64,000 nucleotides of DNA from Actinomadura sp. WMMA1423 (GTDB lineage: Bacteria; Actinomycetota; Actinomycetes; Streptosporangiales; Streptosporangiaceae). Location of the stretch: assembly GCF_006547145.1 (NCBI RefSeq), contig NZ_CP041244.1:8494001-8558000 (forward strand), in the 5' to 3' direction. The notes beneath the pieces are model-generated. The model saw nothing but the letters and a program-made list of their open reading frames with translations, searched no databases and was not told where the DNA came from. The position numbers were made by a program, and so were the translations under genes. Below are positions 35,147-44,600 of the stretch, piece after piece. The stretch's first letter is position 1. The number at the start of each line of letters is the position of its first letter.

Positions 35147-35159
35147 TTAAAACGTTTTT
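35147..35159. promoter_or_regulatory. Candidate LacI operator 2, importer side
   Basis: AAAACGTTTT (35149-35158) is a perfect 10-bp palindrome centred on CG, as LacI-family operators are, about 40 bp upstream of the ABC ATPase start. The flanking TTAAAACGT matches operator 1. It sits where the rightward promoter would be. Confidence 0.55.
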
Positions 35160-35199
35160 CATCTGTACGTCACAGACGTCCCCCGCGAGGAGGGCCGCG

Positions 35200-36738
35200 A
35201 TGGGTGCACCGGGCCGGTCGGCGCCGCCGACATTGGCACTGGTCAACGTGAGTAAGTCGTTCGGTGCGGTACGCGCCCTCCAGGGGGTCACCCTGGAGCT
35301 CCACGCGGGCGAGGTCCACGCCCTGGCGGGAGAGAACGGCGCCGGCAAGTCCACGGTCGTAAAAACGTTCGCAGGCGTGCACCGCCCCGACGCGGGCGAG
35401 GTGCGGGTGGACGGCGAGCCGGTGGTCTTCCACGGCCCCGCCGACGCGCAGGCCGCCGGCGTCGCGGTCATCTACCAGGAGCCGACGCTGTTCCCCGACC
35501 TGTCGGTCGCAGAGAACATCTTCATGGGCCGCCAGCCGCGCGGCGCGCTCGGCCGCATCGACCGCCGCGCCATGCACGCCGAGACGGCGCGGCTGTTCGA
35601 GCGGCTCGGCGTCGCGCTGGACCCGCAGCAGCCCGCCCGCGGCCTGTCGATCGCCGACCAGCAGGTCGTCGAGATCGCCAAGGCCATCTCCCGGGACGCG
35701 CGGGTGCTCATCATGGACGAGCCGACCGCGGCGCTCACCGGCCAGGAGGTCGCCCGCCTGTTCGCCGTCACCCGCAGCCTCCAGGAGCACGGCTGCGCGG
35801 TGCTGTTCATCTCGCACCGGCTGGAGGAGATCTTCGAGATCTGCCGCCGGGTGACGACGCTGCGCGACGGCTCCTACGTCGGCACCGACATGGTCGCCGA
35901 CATCACCCCCGACGACCTCGTCCGCCGGATGGTCGGCCGCGACCTCGACGCGCTCTACCCCAAGCAGGACGTGGCGCCGGGCGAGACCGCGCTGAAGGTG
36001 CGGCGGCTGACCCGCGAGGGCGCCTTCACCGACATCTCCTTCGAGGTCCGCCGCGGCGAGATCGTCGCGCTGGCGGGGCTGGTCGGCGCCGGCCGCAGCG
36101 AGGTCGCCCGCGCGGTGTTCGGCGTGGACCGCTGGGACGCCGGTTCCGTCGAGGTCGGCGGCCGCGAGCTCCCGGCGGGCAGCCCCACGGCCGCGATGTC
36201 GGCCGGGCTCGCGCTCGTCCCCGAGGACCGCCGCCAGCAGGGCCTGGTCATGGACATGTCGATCGAGCGCAACATGGGCCTGACCCAGCTGCGGACGCTG
36301 CGCCGCGAGACCGGCCGCGGGGGCCTGATCTCCCGGAAGGTGGAGCGCAGCCGCGCCGCCGACTGGGGCCTGCGCCTCCAGCTGAAGTACTCCCGGCTCA
36401 CCGACGCCGTCGGCGTCCTGTCGGGCGGCAACCAGCAGAAGGTCGTGCTCGCCAAGTGGCTGGCCACCGAGCCGGCCGTCCTGATCGTGGACGAGCCCAC
36501 CCGCGGCATCGACGTCGGCACCAAGGCCGAGGTGCACCGGCTGCTGTCGGAGCTCGCCGCGCAGGACCTGGCGGTGCTGATGATCTCCTCCGACCTGCCC
36601 GAGGTGCTCGGCATGGCCGACCGGATCCTCGTGATGCACGAGGGGCGGCTGACCGCCGAGATCGCCCGCGCCGACGCGACCGAGGAAAGCGTGATGGCCG
36701 CCGCGACCGGCCGCCCCGGCACCGGAAAGGCGGCCTGA
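35200..36738 (+). CDS. rhaT: Rhamnose ABC importer ATPase RhaT
   Basis: The 512-residue protein has two ABC domains of the CUT2 monosaccharide importer type. Domain 1 has Walker A GENGAGKST (about 44-52), signature LSIADQQ in place of LSGGQ and Walker B VLIMDEPT. Domain 2 has the degenerate GLVGAGRSEVAR P-loop, signature LSGGNQQKVVLAKW and IVDEPTRGIDVG. Its place before two permeases, a binding protein and rhaM/rhaI supports L-rhamnose import. GAGGAGG lies 8 bases before the ATG. A third AAACGTT site lies inside the gene at 35363. Confidence 0.92.
   Translation: MGAPGRSAPPTLALVNVSKSFGAVRALQGVTLELHAGEVHALAGENGAGKSTVVKTFAGVHRPDAGEVRVDGEPVVFHGPADAQAAGVAVIYQEPTLFPDLSVAENIFMGRQPRGALGRIDRRAMHAETARLFERLGVALDPQQPARGLSIADQQVVEIAKAISRDARVLIMDEPTAALTGQEVARLFAVTRSLQEHGCAVLFISHRLEEIFEICRRVTTLRDGSYVGTDMVADITPDDLVRRMVGRDLDALYPKQDVAPGETALKVRRLTREGAFTDISFEVRRGEIVALAGLVGAGRSEVARAVFGVDRWDAGSVEVGGRELPAGSPTAAMSAGLALVPEDRRQQGLVMDMSIERNMGLTQLRTLRRETGRGGLISRKVERSRAADWGLRLQLKYSRLTDAVGVLSGGNQQKVVLAKWLATEPAVLIVDEPTRGIDVGTKAEVHRLLSELAAQDLAVLMISSDLPEVLGMADRILVMHEGRLTAEIARADATEESVMAAATGRPGTGKAA
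35358..35371. promoter_or_regulatory. Candidate intragenic LacI operator 3
   Basis: The segment around AAAAACGTTCG (35361-35371) in the rhaT coding region repeats the AAAACGTT core of operator 2. The codons spelling it (GTA AAA ACG TTC GCA) include GTA, AAA and GCA, which are rare in this genome, suggesting the DNA sequence itself is kept. It lies about 212 bp from operator 2, suited to looping. Confidence 0.4.
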
Positions 36739-36742
36739 CCCC

Positions 36743-37876
36743 ATGACCGTCCTCACCCAGTCACCGGCCAGGCCGGAGTCGGGCGGCCCGCCGGGCGGCG
36801 GGCGGCGCCTGGTCGAGATGGTGCTGCGCGCCCGCGAGCTGAGCATCCTCGGAGCGCTGGTCCTGCTCGTCCTCGGCACGACGATCGCCAACCCGCGGTT
36901 CATGTCCGGCCAGGGCCTCAAGGACATCTTCCTCAACGCCTCGATCCTGGTCCTGCTCGCCGTCGGGCAGAGCATGGTCGTCGTCACCCGCAACATCGAC
37001 CTGTCGGTCGGGTCCGTCGTCGGGCTCGTCGCCTTCACCGCCGGGAAGTACGCCTCCGGCGGGGACCGCAACGTCGTGCTGGTCGTGCTGGTCGGCGTCG
37101 GGATCGGCCTGCTGTGCGGACTGGTGAACGGGCTGCTGGTCAGCTTCTGCCGCGTCCCCGCCCTCGTCGTCACCCTCGGCACCCTGTACGTGATCCAGGG
37201 GCTGGACTACCGCATCGCGCACGGCCAGCAGATCGGCGCCGCCGACCTGCCGGCCTCGCTGCTGAGCCTCGGCAACGACGGCATCCTCGGCATCCCGTAC
37301 CTGCCGATCATCACGGTCCTGGTGATGCTGGCGGTCGGCTACTACCTGCGCTCCTACTCCTCGGGCCGCGAGTACTACGCCATCGGGTCGAGCCCGGAGG
37401 CCGCGATGCTCGCCGGCGTGCCGATCCGCCGCCGCGTCCTCACCGCCTACCTCGTCAGCGGCGCCCTCGCCGGCCTCGCCGGGGTGCTGTGGCTCGCCCG
37501 GTTCGGCACCGTCGTCGCCGACGCGGCGAACGGCTGGGAGCTGAAGGTCGTCAGCGCCGTCGTCGTCGGCGGCGTCGCCATCACCGGCGGCGTCGGCACC
37601 GTCTACGGGGCGGCGCTCGGCGCGCTGCTGCTCACCACCATCGGCAGCGTGCTGGTGGTGCTCAAGGTCAACTCGTTCTGGCAGGACGCGATCACCGGCG
37701 TCCTGCTCCTGCTGGCCATCAGCGTCGACCGGCTGCTGGCGCTGCGCGTCACCCGCGCGCTGAAACAGCGGTCGCTGGCCTCCGCCGCGCACCGCGCCAC
37801 CGCCCCGGAGGGCGCCGCCCCGAAGAACGGCGCCCGCAAGAACGGCGCCCGCAAGAACAGGGAGGGACGGCCATGA
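36743..37876 (+). CDS. rhaP: Rhamnose ABC importer permease RhaP
   Basis: The 377-residue CUT2 permease has about ten hydrophobic helices. Seen: GTTIANPRFMSGQGLKDIFLNASILVLLAVGQSMVVVTRNIDLSVGS, the conserved VGSVVGLVAFTAG, GLVNGLLVSF, and the EAA-like SSPEAAMLAGVPIRRRVLTAYLVSGALAGLAG loop that docks to the ATPase. The C-terminus is a lysine/asparagine-rich tail with NGARKN repeats. It starts 4 bases after rhaT, and its stop overlaps the rhaQ start (ATGA). It partners with rhaQ as a heterodimer. Confidence 0.92.
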   Translation: MTVLTQSPARPESGGPPGGGRRLVEMVLRARELSILGALVLLVLGTTIANPRFMSGQGLKDIFLNASILVLLAVGQSMVVVTRNIDLSVGSVVGLVAFTAGKYASGGDRNVVLVVLVGVGIGLLCGLVNGLLVSFCRVPALVVTLGTLYVIQGLDYRIAHGQQIGAADLPASLLSLGNDGILGIPYLPIITVLVMLAVGYYLRSYSSGREYYAIGSSPEAAMLAGVPIRRRVLTAYLVSGALAGLAGVLWLARFGTVVADAANGWELKVVSAVVVGGVAITGGVGTVYGAALGALLLTTIGSVLVVLKVNSFWQDAITGVLLLLAISVDRLLALRVTRALKQRSLASAAHRATAPEGAAPKNGARKNGARKNREGRP

Positions 37877-38862
37877 GCCGCCTGATGCGGTGGGAGACCG
37901 CCGTCACCGCGCTGCTGGTCGTGGTCTTCGCGAGCGGCGCCGGGTTCTCGCCCGACTTCGCCAACAACGACAACCTGTCGTTCGCGCTGGACGACCTCAG
38001 CGAGATCGCGCTGATCGCGCTGCCGATGACGCTGCTGGTCGTGTGCGGGCAGGTGGACCTGTCGGTCGCCTCCATCCTCGGGCTGTGCAGCGCCCTCACC
38101 GGCAAGCTGTGGGACGGCGGCATGGCCATCGAGACGATCATCCCGCTGGTGCTCGTCGTCGGGCTCGTGTGCGGGCTGGTGAACGGCCTGCTCGTCACCC
38201 GCCTCGGGCTGCCGTCCCTCGCGGTGACCATCGGCACGCTGACCCTCTACCGGGGCCTGGCGTACGTGACGCTCGGCACGGGGGCGATCTCGGAGTTCCC
38301 CACCGTCTACACCGACCTCGCGACCTCCTCCATCCCGGGCACACCGATCCCGTACCCGGTCGCGCTGTTCATCGTGCTCGCCGCCGTCACCGGCGTCGTC
38401 CTGCACGCCACCGGCATCGGGCGGTCGCTGTTCGCGATCGGCGCGCAGGAGGACGCCGCCTACTTCGCCGGCATCCGGGTCAAGCGCATCAAGCTGGTCC
38501 TGTTCGCGGTGTCCGGCCTCGTCGCCGGGTTCGCCGGGATCGTCTACACGCTCCGCTACGGCAGCGCCCGCGCCGACAACGGCATCGGCCTGGAGCTCGC
38601 CGTCATCGCGGCGGTGCTGCTCGGCGGCGTCGACTTCGACGGCGGCAAGGGCACGCTCGGCGGCGTCATCGCGGCCGTGCTGCTCATCGGCCTGCTCCGC
38701 AACCTGCTGATGCTCAACGACGTGTCCACCGAGGTCCAGTCCATCGTCACCGGACTGCTGCTCATCATCAGCGTCCTCACGCCGCGGCTGATCGCCGTGG
38801 CGCGCGAGGCCCGAGGCCGGCGGCGGGGCGCGAGACCCGCGGTCCCCGCCGCCGCACCCTGA
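37873..38862 (+). CDS. rhaQ: Rhamnose ABC importer permease RhaQ
   Basis: The 329-residue CUT2 permease has the same plan as RhaP: FANNDNLSFALDDLSEIALIALPMTLLVVCGQVDLSVASILGLCSALTG, GLVNGLLVTRLGLPSLAVTIGTLTLYRGLAYV, and the cytoplasmic AIGAQEDAAYFAGIRVKRIKLVLFAVSGLVAGFAG coupling loop. The ATG at 37873 overlaps the rhaP stop and has GGGAGGGACGG upstream. With RhaP, RhaT and RhaS it forms the inner-membrane importer. Confidence 0.92.
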   Translation: MSRLMRWETAVTALLVVVFASGAGFSPDFANNDNLSFALDDLSEIALIALPMTLLVVCGQVDLSVASILGLCSALTGKLWDGGMAIETIIPLVLVVGLVCGLVNGLLVTRLGLPSLAVTIGTLTLYRGLAYVTLGTGAISEFPTVYTDLATSSIPGTPIPYPVALFIVLAAVTGVVLHATGIGRSLFAIGAQEDAAYFAGIRVKRIKLVLFAVSGLVAGFAGIVYTLRYGSARADNGIGLELAVIAAVLLGGVDFDGGKGTLGGVIAAVLLIGLLRNLLMLNDVSTEVQSIVTGLLLIISVLTPRLIAVAREARGRRRGARPAVPAAAP

Positions 38863-38943
38863 CGCCCTGACCACCGCACGCCCCGGCCCCCCGCCGCACG
38901 CCCACCCACCCCAGCACGACACGGAACCCTGAAAGGCATCCTG

Positions 38944-40029
38944 ATGACCATTCGTTTGCGCGCCCCGCGCCGGCTGGCGGCCGCCGCCATGGCGAGCGCC
39001 CTGGCCCTCAGCCTGGCCGCCTGCGGCGGGACCACCAAGGACTCCGATTCCGGCTCGGGGGAGGCCAAGGCCGGGGGCAAGGCGTCCGCCGACCCGAACG
39101 CGCCGCTGAAGAAGGGCCTGAAGCTGGCGTTCCTGCCCAAGCAGGTCAACAACCCCTACGAGACGATCGTCGACAACGCCGGCATCGCGGCGGCCAAGGA
39201 GTTCGGCGGCGAGGCCAAGGAGGTCGGCCCGTCCGACGCGTCCGCGTCCTCGCAGGTCTCCTACATCAACACGCTGATCCAGCAGCGGCACGACGCGATC
39301 CTCATCGCCGCCAACGACGAGAACGCGGTGTGCGGCCCGCTCAAGCAGGCGATGTCCAAGAACATCAAGATCGTCGCCTACGACTCCGACACCAACCCCG
39401 ACTGCCGGGACGTGTTCATCAACCAGGCCAGCTCCGAGGAGATCGGCCGCAGCGAGGTGAAGCTGCTGTCCGAGCAGATCGGCGGCGAGGGCGAGATCGC
39501 GATCCTGTCGGCGACCGCGAACGCCACGAACCAGAACACCTGGATCAAGTTCATGCAGGACGAGCTGAAGAAGCCCGAGTACTCGAAGATGAAGCTCGTC
39601 AAGGTCGCCTACGGCGACGACGACGACCAGAAGTCGTTCCAGCAGACCCAGGGCCTGCTCCAGGCGTACCCGAACCTGAAGGGCATCATCTCGCCCACCA
39701 CGGTCGGCATCGCCGCGGCCGCGCGCTACATCTCCGGCTCCAAGTACAAGGGCAAGGTCGCGCTGACCGGCCTCGGCACCCCCGACCAGATGCGCAAGTT
39801 CGTCAAGGACGGCACGGTCAAGGGCTTCGAGCTCTGGGACCCGAAGAACCTCGGCTACCTCGCCGCGTACGCGGCGGCGGCGCTGTCGTCCGGCCAGATC
39901 ACCGGCGCTGAGGGCGAGAAGTTCAAGGCGGGCAAGCTCGGCGAGCGCTCGATCGGCGCCAACGGCGAGGTGATCCTCGGCCCGCCGACGGTGTTCGACG
40001 CCAAGAACATCGACCAGTACCACTTCTGA
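38944..40029 (+). CDS. rhaS: Rhamnose-binding lipoprotein RhaS
   Basis: The 361-residue substrate-binding protein has a lipoprotein signal: Arg-rich n-region, hydrophobic ASALALSLAAC with lipobox Cys27, then a Gly/Ser/Lys linker. The mature part is a CUT2-type periplasmic-binding fold with KLAFLPKQVNNPYETIVDNAG, IQQRHDAILIAANDENAV, a central AILSATANATNQNTW and the C-terminal GFELWDPKNLGYLAAYAA typical of RhaS proteins. It captures L-rhamnose outside the membrane for RhaTPQ. GAAAGG lies 7 bases before the ATG. A degenerate copy of the hairpin repeat follows its stop. Confidence 0.93.
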   Translation: MTIRLRAPRRLAAAAMASALALSLAACGGTTKDSDSGSGEAKAGGKASADPNAPLKKGLKLAFLPKQVNNPYETIVDNAGIAAAKEFGGEAKEVGPSDASASSQVSYINTLIQQRHDAILIAANDENAVCGPLKQAMSKNIKIVAYDSDTNPDCRDVFINQASSEEIGRSEVKLLSEQIGGEGEIAILSATANATNQNTWIKFMQDELKKPEYSKMKLVKVAYGDDDDQKSFQQTQGLLQAYPNLKGIISPTTVGIAAAARYISGSKYKGKVALTGLGTPDQMRKFVKDGTVKGFELWDPKNLGYLAAYAAAALSSGQITGAEGEKFKAGKLGERSIGANGEVILGPPTVFDAKNIDQYHF

Positions 40030-40032
40030 TTC

Positions 40033-40087
40033 TGAGCGACGCGAACCGGGGGGCGGGGGGCTTCGCCCTCCACGAGGAGACGCCCCT
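40033..40087 (+). repeat. Hairpin repeat, degenerate copy E (rhaS-rhaM junction)
   Basis: TGAGCGACGCGAACCGGGGG begins 4 bases after the rhaS stop and resembles the family consensus TGAGCGAAGCGAACCGGGGG. The hairpin is altered (GGGGGGCTTCGCCCTCC) and no ATG/GTG begins the copy. It ends with GAGGAGACGCCCCT directly before rhaM. Confidence 0.65.
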
Positions 40088-40417
<330 letters not shown>

Positions 40418-40445
40418 CCGGTGACCGGATAGGAGAGAGGCAACC

Positions 40446-41660
40446 GTGAACGACACCAGCGCGGTGAAGGACGCCCTGCGCCGCCAGCAGATCGAGACTC
40501 CCTCGTGGGCGTACGGGAACTCGGGGACCCGGTTCAAGGTCTTCGCCCAGCGGGGCGTGCCGCGCACCCCGCAGGAGAAGATCGACGACGCCGCGCAGGT
40601 GCACCGGTTCACCGGCGTCGCGCCCAGCGTGGCGGTCCACATCCCCTGGGACCGGGTCGACGACTACGCCGCGCTGGCCGCCCACGCCAAGGAGCGGGGC
40701 GTGCGGATCGGGGCGGTGAACACCAACGTCTTCCAGGACGACGACTACATGCTCGGCAGCGTCACCAACCCCGACCCCGCCGTCCGCCGCAAGGCCCTCG
40801 ACCACCTGCTCGAGGCGGTCGACATCATGGACCAGACCGGCTCGCGCGACCTGAAGCTGTGGTTCTCCGACGGCACGAACTACCCGGGCCAGGACGACAT
40901 CCGCACCCGGCAGGACCGGATGGCCGAGGCCCTCGCCGCCGTCTACGAGCGGCTCGGCGACGACCAGCGGTTCCTGCTGGAGTACAAGCTGTTCGAGCCC
41001 GCGTTCTACATGACCGACCTGCCGGACTGGGGCGCCTCCTACGCGCACTGCCTGAAGCTCGGCCCGAAGGCGCAGGTCGTGGTCGACACCGGCCACCACG
41101 CGCCCGGCACCAACATCGAGTTCATCGTCGCGTTCCTGCTGCGCGAGGGGAAGCTCGGCGGGTTCGACTTCAACTCCCGCTTCTATGCCGACGACGACCT
41201 CATGGTGGGCGCCGCCGACCCGTTCCAGCTGTTCCGCATCATGTACGAGGTGGTGCGCGGCGGCGGCTACGACGCGTATGCCGGTGGGGGGACGCCCCCC
41301 CACACCCCCCGGGAGAAGAGCGGGGGAGCGGGCGTCGCGTTCATGCTCGACCAGTGCCACAACATCGAGCCGAAGATCCAGGGCCAGATCCGCTCGGTGA
41401 TGAACGTCCAGGAGGCCACCGCCAAGGCCCTGCTGGTGGACGCCGGCGCGCTGCGCTCGGCGCAGGAGTCCGGTGACGTCCTGGAGGCGAACGCCGTGTT
41501 CATGGACGCCTACAACACCGACGTCCGGCCGCTGCTCGCCGAGCTGCGCGAGGAGATGGGCCTGCACCCGGACCCGGTCGCCGCCTACAAGGCGTCCGGC
41601 TACTACGAGCGGATCGCCGAGGAGCGCAAGGACGGCCAGGCGGCCGGCTGGGGGGCCTGA
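40446..41660 (+). CDS. rhaI: L-rhamnose isomerase RhaI, carrying an in-frame repeat insertion
   Basis: The 404-residue protein is an RhaI-type (Pseudomonas stutzeri-like) xylose-isomerase-fold enzyme that converts L-rhamnose to L-rhamnulose with divalent metal. Seen: WAYGNSGTRFKVFAQRGVPRTPQEKIDDAAQVH, VAVHIPWDRVDDY, DLKLWFSDGTNYPGQDD, LLEYKLFEPAFYMTD, VVVDTGHHAPGTNIEF, and FDFNSRFYADDDLMVGAADPFQLFRIMYEVV with metal-ligand Asp. Between residues about 279 and 294 lies GGGTPPHTPREKSGG, encoded by a copy of the genomic hairpin repeat; the family normally goes directly from RGGGYD to GVAFMLDQCHN. A GTG start follows GGAGAGAGG. Whether activity is kept is not known from sequence. Confidence 0.92.
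   Translation: MNDTSAVKDALRRQQIETPSWAYGNSGTRFKVFAQRGVPRTPQEKIDDAAQVHRFTGVAPSVAVHIPWDRVDDYAALAAHAKERGVRIGAVNTNVFQDDDYMLGSVTNPDPAVRRKALDHLLEAVDIMDQTGSRDLKLWFSDGTNYPGQDDIRTRQDRMAEALAAVYERLGDDQRFLLEYKLFEPAFYMTDLPDWGASYAHCLKLGPKAQVVVDTGHHAPGTNIEFIVAFLLREGKLGGFDFNSRFYADDDLMVGAADPFQLFRIMYEVVRGGGYDAYAGGGTPPHTPREKSGGAGVAFMLDQCHNIEPKIQGQIRSVMNVQEATAKALLVDAGALRSAQESGDVLEANAVFMDAYNTDVRPLLAELREEMGLHPDPVAAYKASGYYERIAEERKDGQAAGWGA
41285..41312 (-). repeat. Hairpin repeat core inside rhaI, copy F
   Basis: On the minus strand the core reads CCGGGGGGTGTGGGGGGGCG then TCCCCCCA, matching the core of copy C apart from one or two bases. It lies inside the rhaI coding region in reverse orientation and preserves the frame. 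This shows that the element can move into, or arise in, genes. Confidence 0.75.
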
Positions 41661-41662
41661 GC

Positions 41663-44600
41663 ATGACCGCCGCGCCTGCCCCGCCGACCGGCAGATCCCG
41701 TACCGCGCCGCGCCGTCCCGTCGTGATCGCCGCCGTCGCGGGGCTCGTCCTGGCCGCGGCCGTCCCCGCGCACGCGCTGGAGGCCGCCGCCCTGAGCGTC
41801 GGCGGCCTGGAGACCGAGCACGCCACGACCCCGAACGCCGTCGCGTCCGCCAAGCCGCGCTTCGGGTGGGTGCTGAGCGCGCGCGAGCGCGGCCAGCGAC
41901 AGACCGCCTACCGCGTCTCCGTCGCCACCGCCGACGGGGGACGCGCCGTCTGGGACTCCGGCGCGGTCGGCTCGGCGCGCGGCTACGACGTCCGCTACGG
42001 CGGCCCGGCCCTCGCGCCCGCCACCCGCTACACCTGGCGGGTCAAGGTCGCCGACGCCCGCGGCCGCTGGACGCGCTGGAGCGCCGCGACCTGGTTCGAG
42101 ACCGCGCTCGGCGCGGACGGCTGGCGCGGCTCGTGGATCGGCGCCCCCGAGAGCGTCGCGTCCACGCCCGACCTGCGGGGCACCAGCTGGATCTGGTACC
42201 CCGAGGGCGACCCCAAGACGGAGGCGCCCGCCGGCTCGCGCTACCTGCGCGGCGCGTTCGACCTGGCCGCGGTGCCGCAGGGCGCCCGCCTGGTCATGAC
42301 GGCCGACGACGGGTTCACGGCCTGGGTGAACGGCGCCGAGGCCGGCGGGCGCGACGCCGACCCGGCGGTGGAGAACTGGCGGCGCCCCATCGTCGTCGAC
42401 GTCACCGCCCACCTGCGGGCGGGCCGCAACGTCGTCGCCGTCAAGGCGACCAACGGCAAGGCCAGCCCCGCCGGGCTCCTCGGGCGCCTCGAACTGCCCG
42501 GCCAGGACCCGAAGCAGTTCGACACCGGCGCGGCCTGGCGGGCCGCGAACGAGGAGCCGGCCGGAGACTGGAGGGCCCCCGGCTACGACGACGCGGCCTG
42601 GCCGCAGGCGAAGGTGCTGGCGGCCTGGGGCGGCGCCCCCTGGGGCGAGGTGAAACCGGAGAAGCCCACGCTCCCCGAGCCGCTCCTGCGCCGCGACTTC
42701 ACCGTCACCGGCAAGAAGATCGCCAAGGCGCGGCTGTACGCGGCGGCGGGCGGCTACGTCGAGCTGAGCCTGAACGGCAGGCGCGTCGGCGACGAGGTCC
42801 TGCAGCCCGGGTTCGTCCGCTACGACAAGCGCGTCGAGTACGTCACCCGCGACGTGACCCGCATGCTGCGGCACGGCGGCAACGTGATCGGGGCGCGGCT
42901 CGGCCGCGGCTTCTACGGGATGACCCAGCAGAACGTCTGGAACTGGCACGCCGCCCCGTGGACCGCCGAGCCCCGGCTGCTGGCCCAGCTCGTCGTCACC
43001 TACGACGACGGCAGCACCCAGACGGTCGCGACCGACGGGAAGTGGCGCTACGCCGAGGGACCCGTCCGCTACGACTCCCTCTACGGCGGCGAGACCTACG
43101 ACGCCCGCGAGGACAAGCCCGGCTGGGACCGGCCCGGGTTCGACGCCTCCGCCTGGAAGCAGGCGGCGACCGTGCAGGCCCCGGCCGCCACCGTGGTGCC
43201 CGAGGAGCACGAGCCCATCAAGGTCGCCCGCACCCTGCGGCCCGTCGCGGTCACCAACCCCAGGCCCGGCGTCTACGTCTTCAAGATGCCCCACAACACC
43301 GCCGGGTGGGCCCGCATCAGGACCAGCGGCCCGAAGGGCGCGACCGTCAGCCTGAAGTACGGCGAGCGCCTCAACGCCGACGGCACCGTCACGTCCTCGA
43401 ACGGCCTGGTCACCGGGCGCTTCCAGACCGACGAGTACGTCCTGGCCGGGCGCGGGACCACCGAGACGTGGGAGGCCCGCTACAGCTACAAGGGCTTCCA
43501 GTACGTCCAGGTGACCGGCTGGCCGGGGGAGCCGCCCACCGCGGGCGACCTCGACGGCCGCGAGGTGCACAGCGACCTGCGCTCGGACGGCTCGTTCCGC
43601 AGCTCGAACGACCTGTTCAACACGCTGGAGACCATCACCCGGCAGACCGTCGTCAACAACTGGCACGGGATCCCGACCGACACCCCGATGTACGAGAAGA
43701 ACGGGTGGACCGGCGACGCCCAGCTCATGGCCGAGATGGAGATGGGCCGGTACGACCTGCGCAGGCTGTTCGCCAAGTGGATGACCGACCACCGCGACAG
43801 CCAGGGCCCGGACGGGCTCGTCCCCGCGATCGTCCCCGACAACGGGTGGGGCCTCGGCGACGGATGGCCGTCACCGCCCTGGCAGGCCTCGTTCACCGTC
43901 ATCCCGTGGCAGATGTACCAGCGGTACGGCGACCGTGACGTCCTGTCGGACAACTACCCGGCCATGCGCCGCTACCTGGACGGCTGGCTCACCCGCGCCG
44001 ACGGCGAGGGGCTCTACCCCAGCCAGCTGAACGACTACCTGGCCCCCGGGTACGGCGGCAACACCCCCGAGGACAGGCGGCTGCACGGCACCGCCTACAC
44101 CTACTCGAACGCGCTGATCATCGCCGACGTCGCGGAGGTGCTCGGCCACGGTGACGACGCCGCCCGCTACCGGGCCGCGGCCGCCCGCGCCAAGGACGCG
44201 TTCAACACGGCGTTCCTGCGCGGCGACGCCTACGTCACCAAGTCCGACCCCGGCTACCGGCAGACCAACGCGCTGATCGCCCTGGCCCTCGGCCTCGCGC
44301 CGCAGGAGTCGCAGAAGGCCGTCACCGACCGGCTCGTCCGGGACGTGCGGGACCGCGGCGACCACCTCAACACCGGCGCCCTCGGCACCAAGTACCTGCT
44401 GACCGAGCTGACCGCGCGCGGCCACGGCGACCTGGCCTACAAGGTCGCCGACCAGCGCACCTACCCCAGCTGGGGCTACTGGGTCGACAACGGCGCGACC
44501 ACCCTGTGGGAGCGCTGGGACCTGGAGTCCCGGTCCCGCGACCACGTGTTCCTCGGCGGGGCCATCGGAGAGTGGTTCACCGAGGACCTCGCCGGGATCG

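Noticed and set aside
35101..35199. A riboswitch or attenuator in the importer leader
   Set aside because: No convincing conserved aptamer or terminator/antiterminator pair is visible; a protein operator explains the palindrome better.
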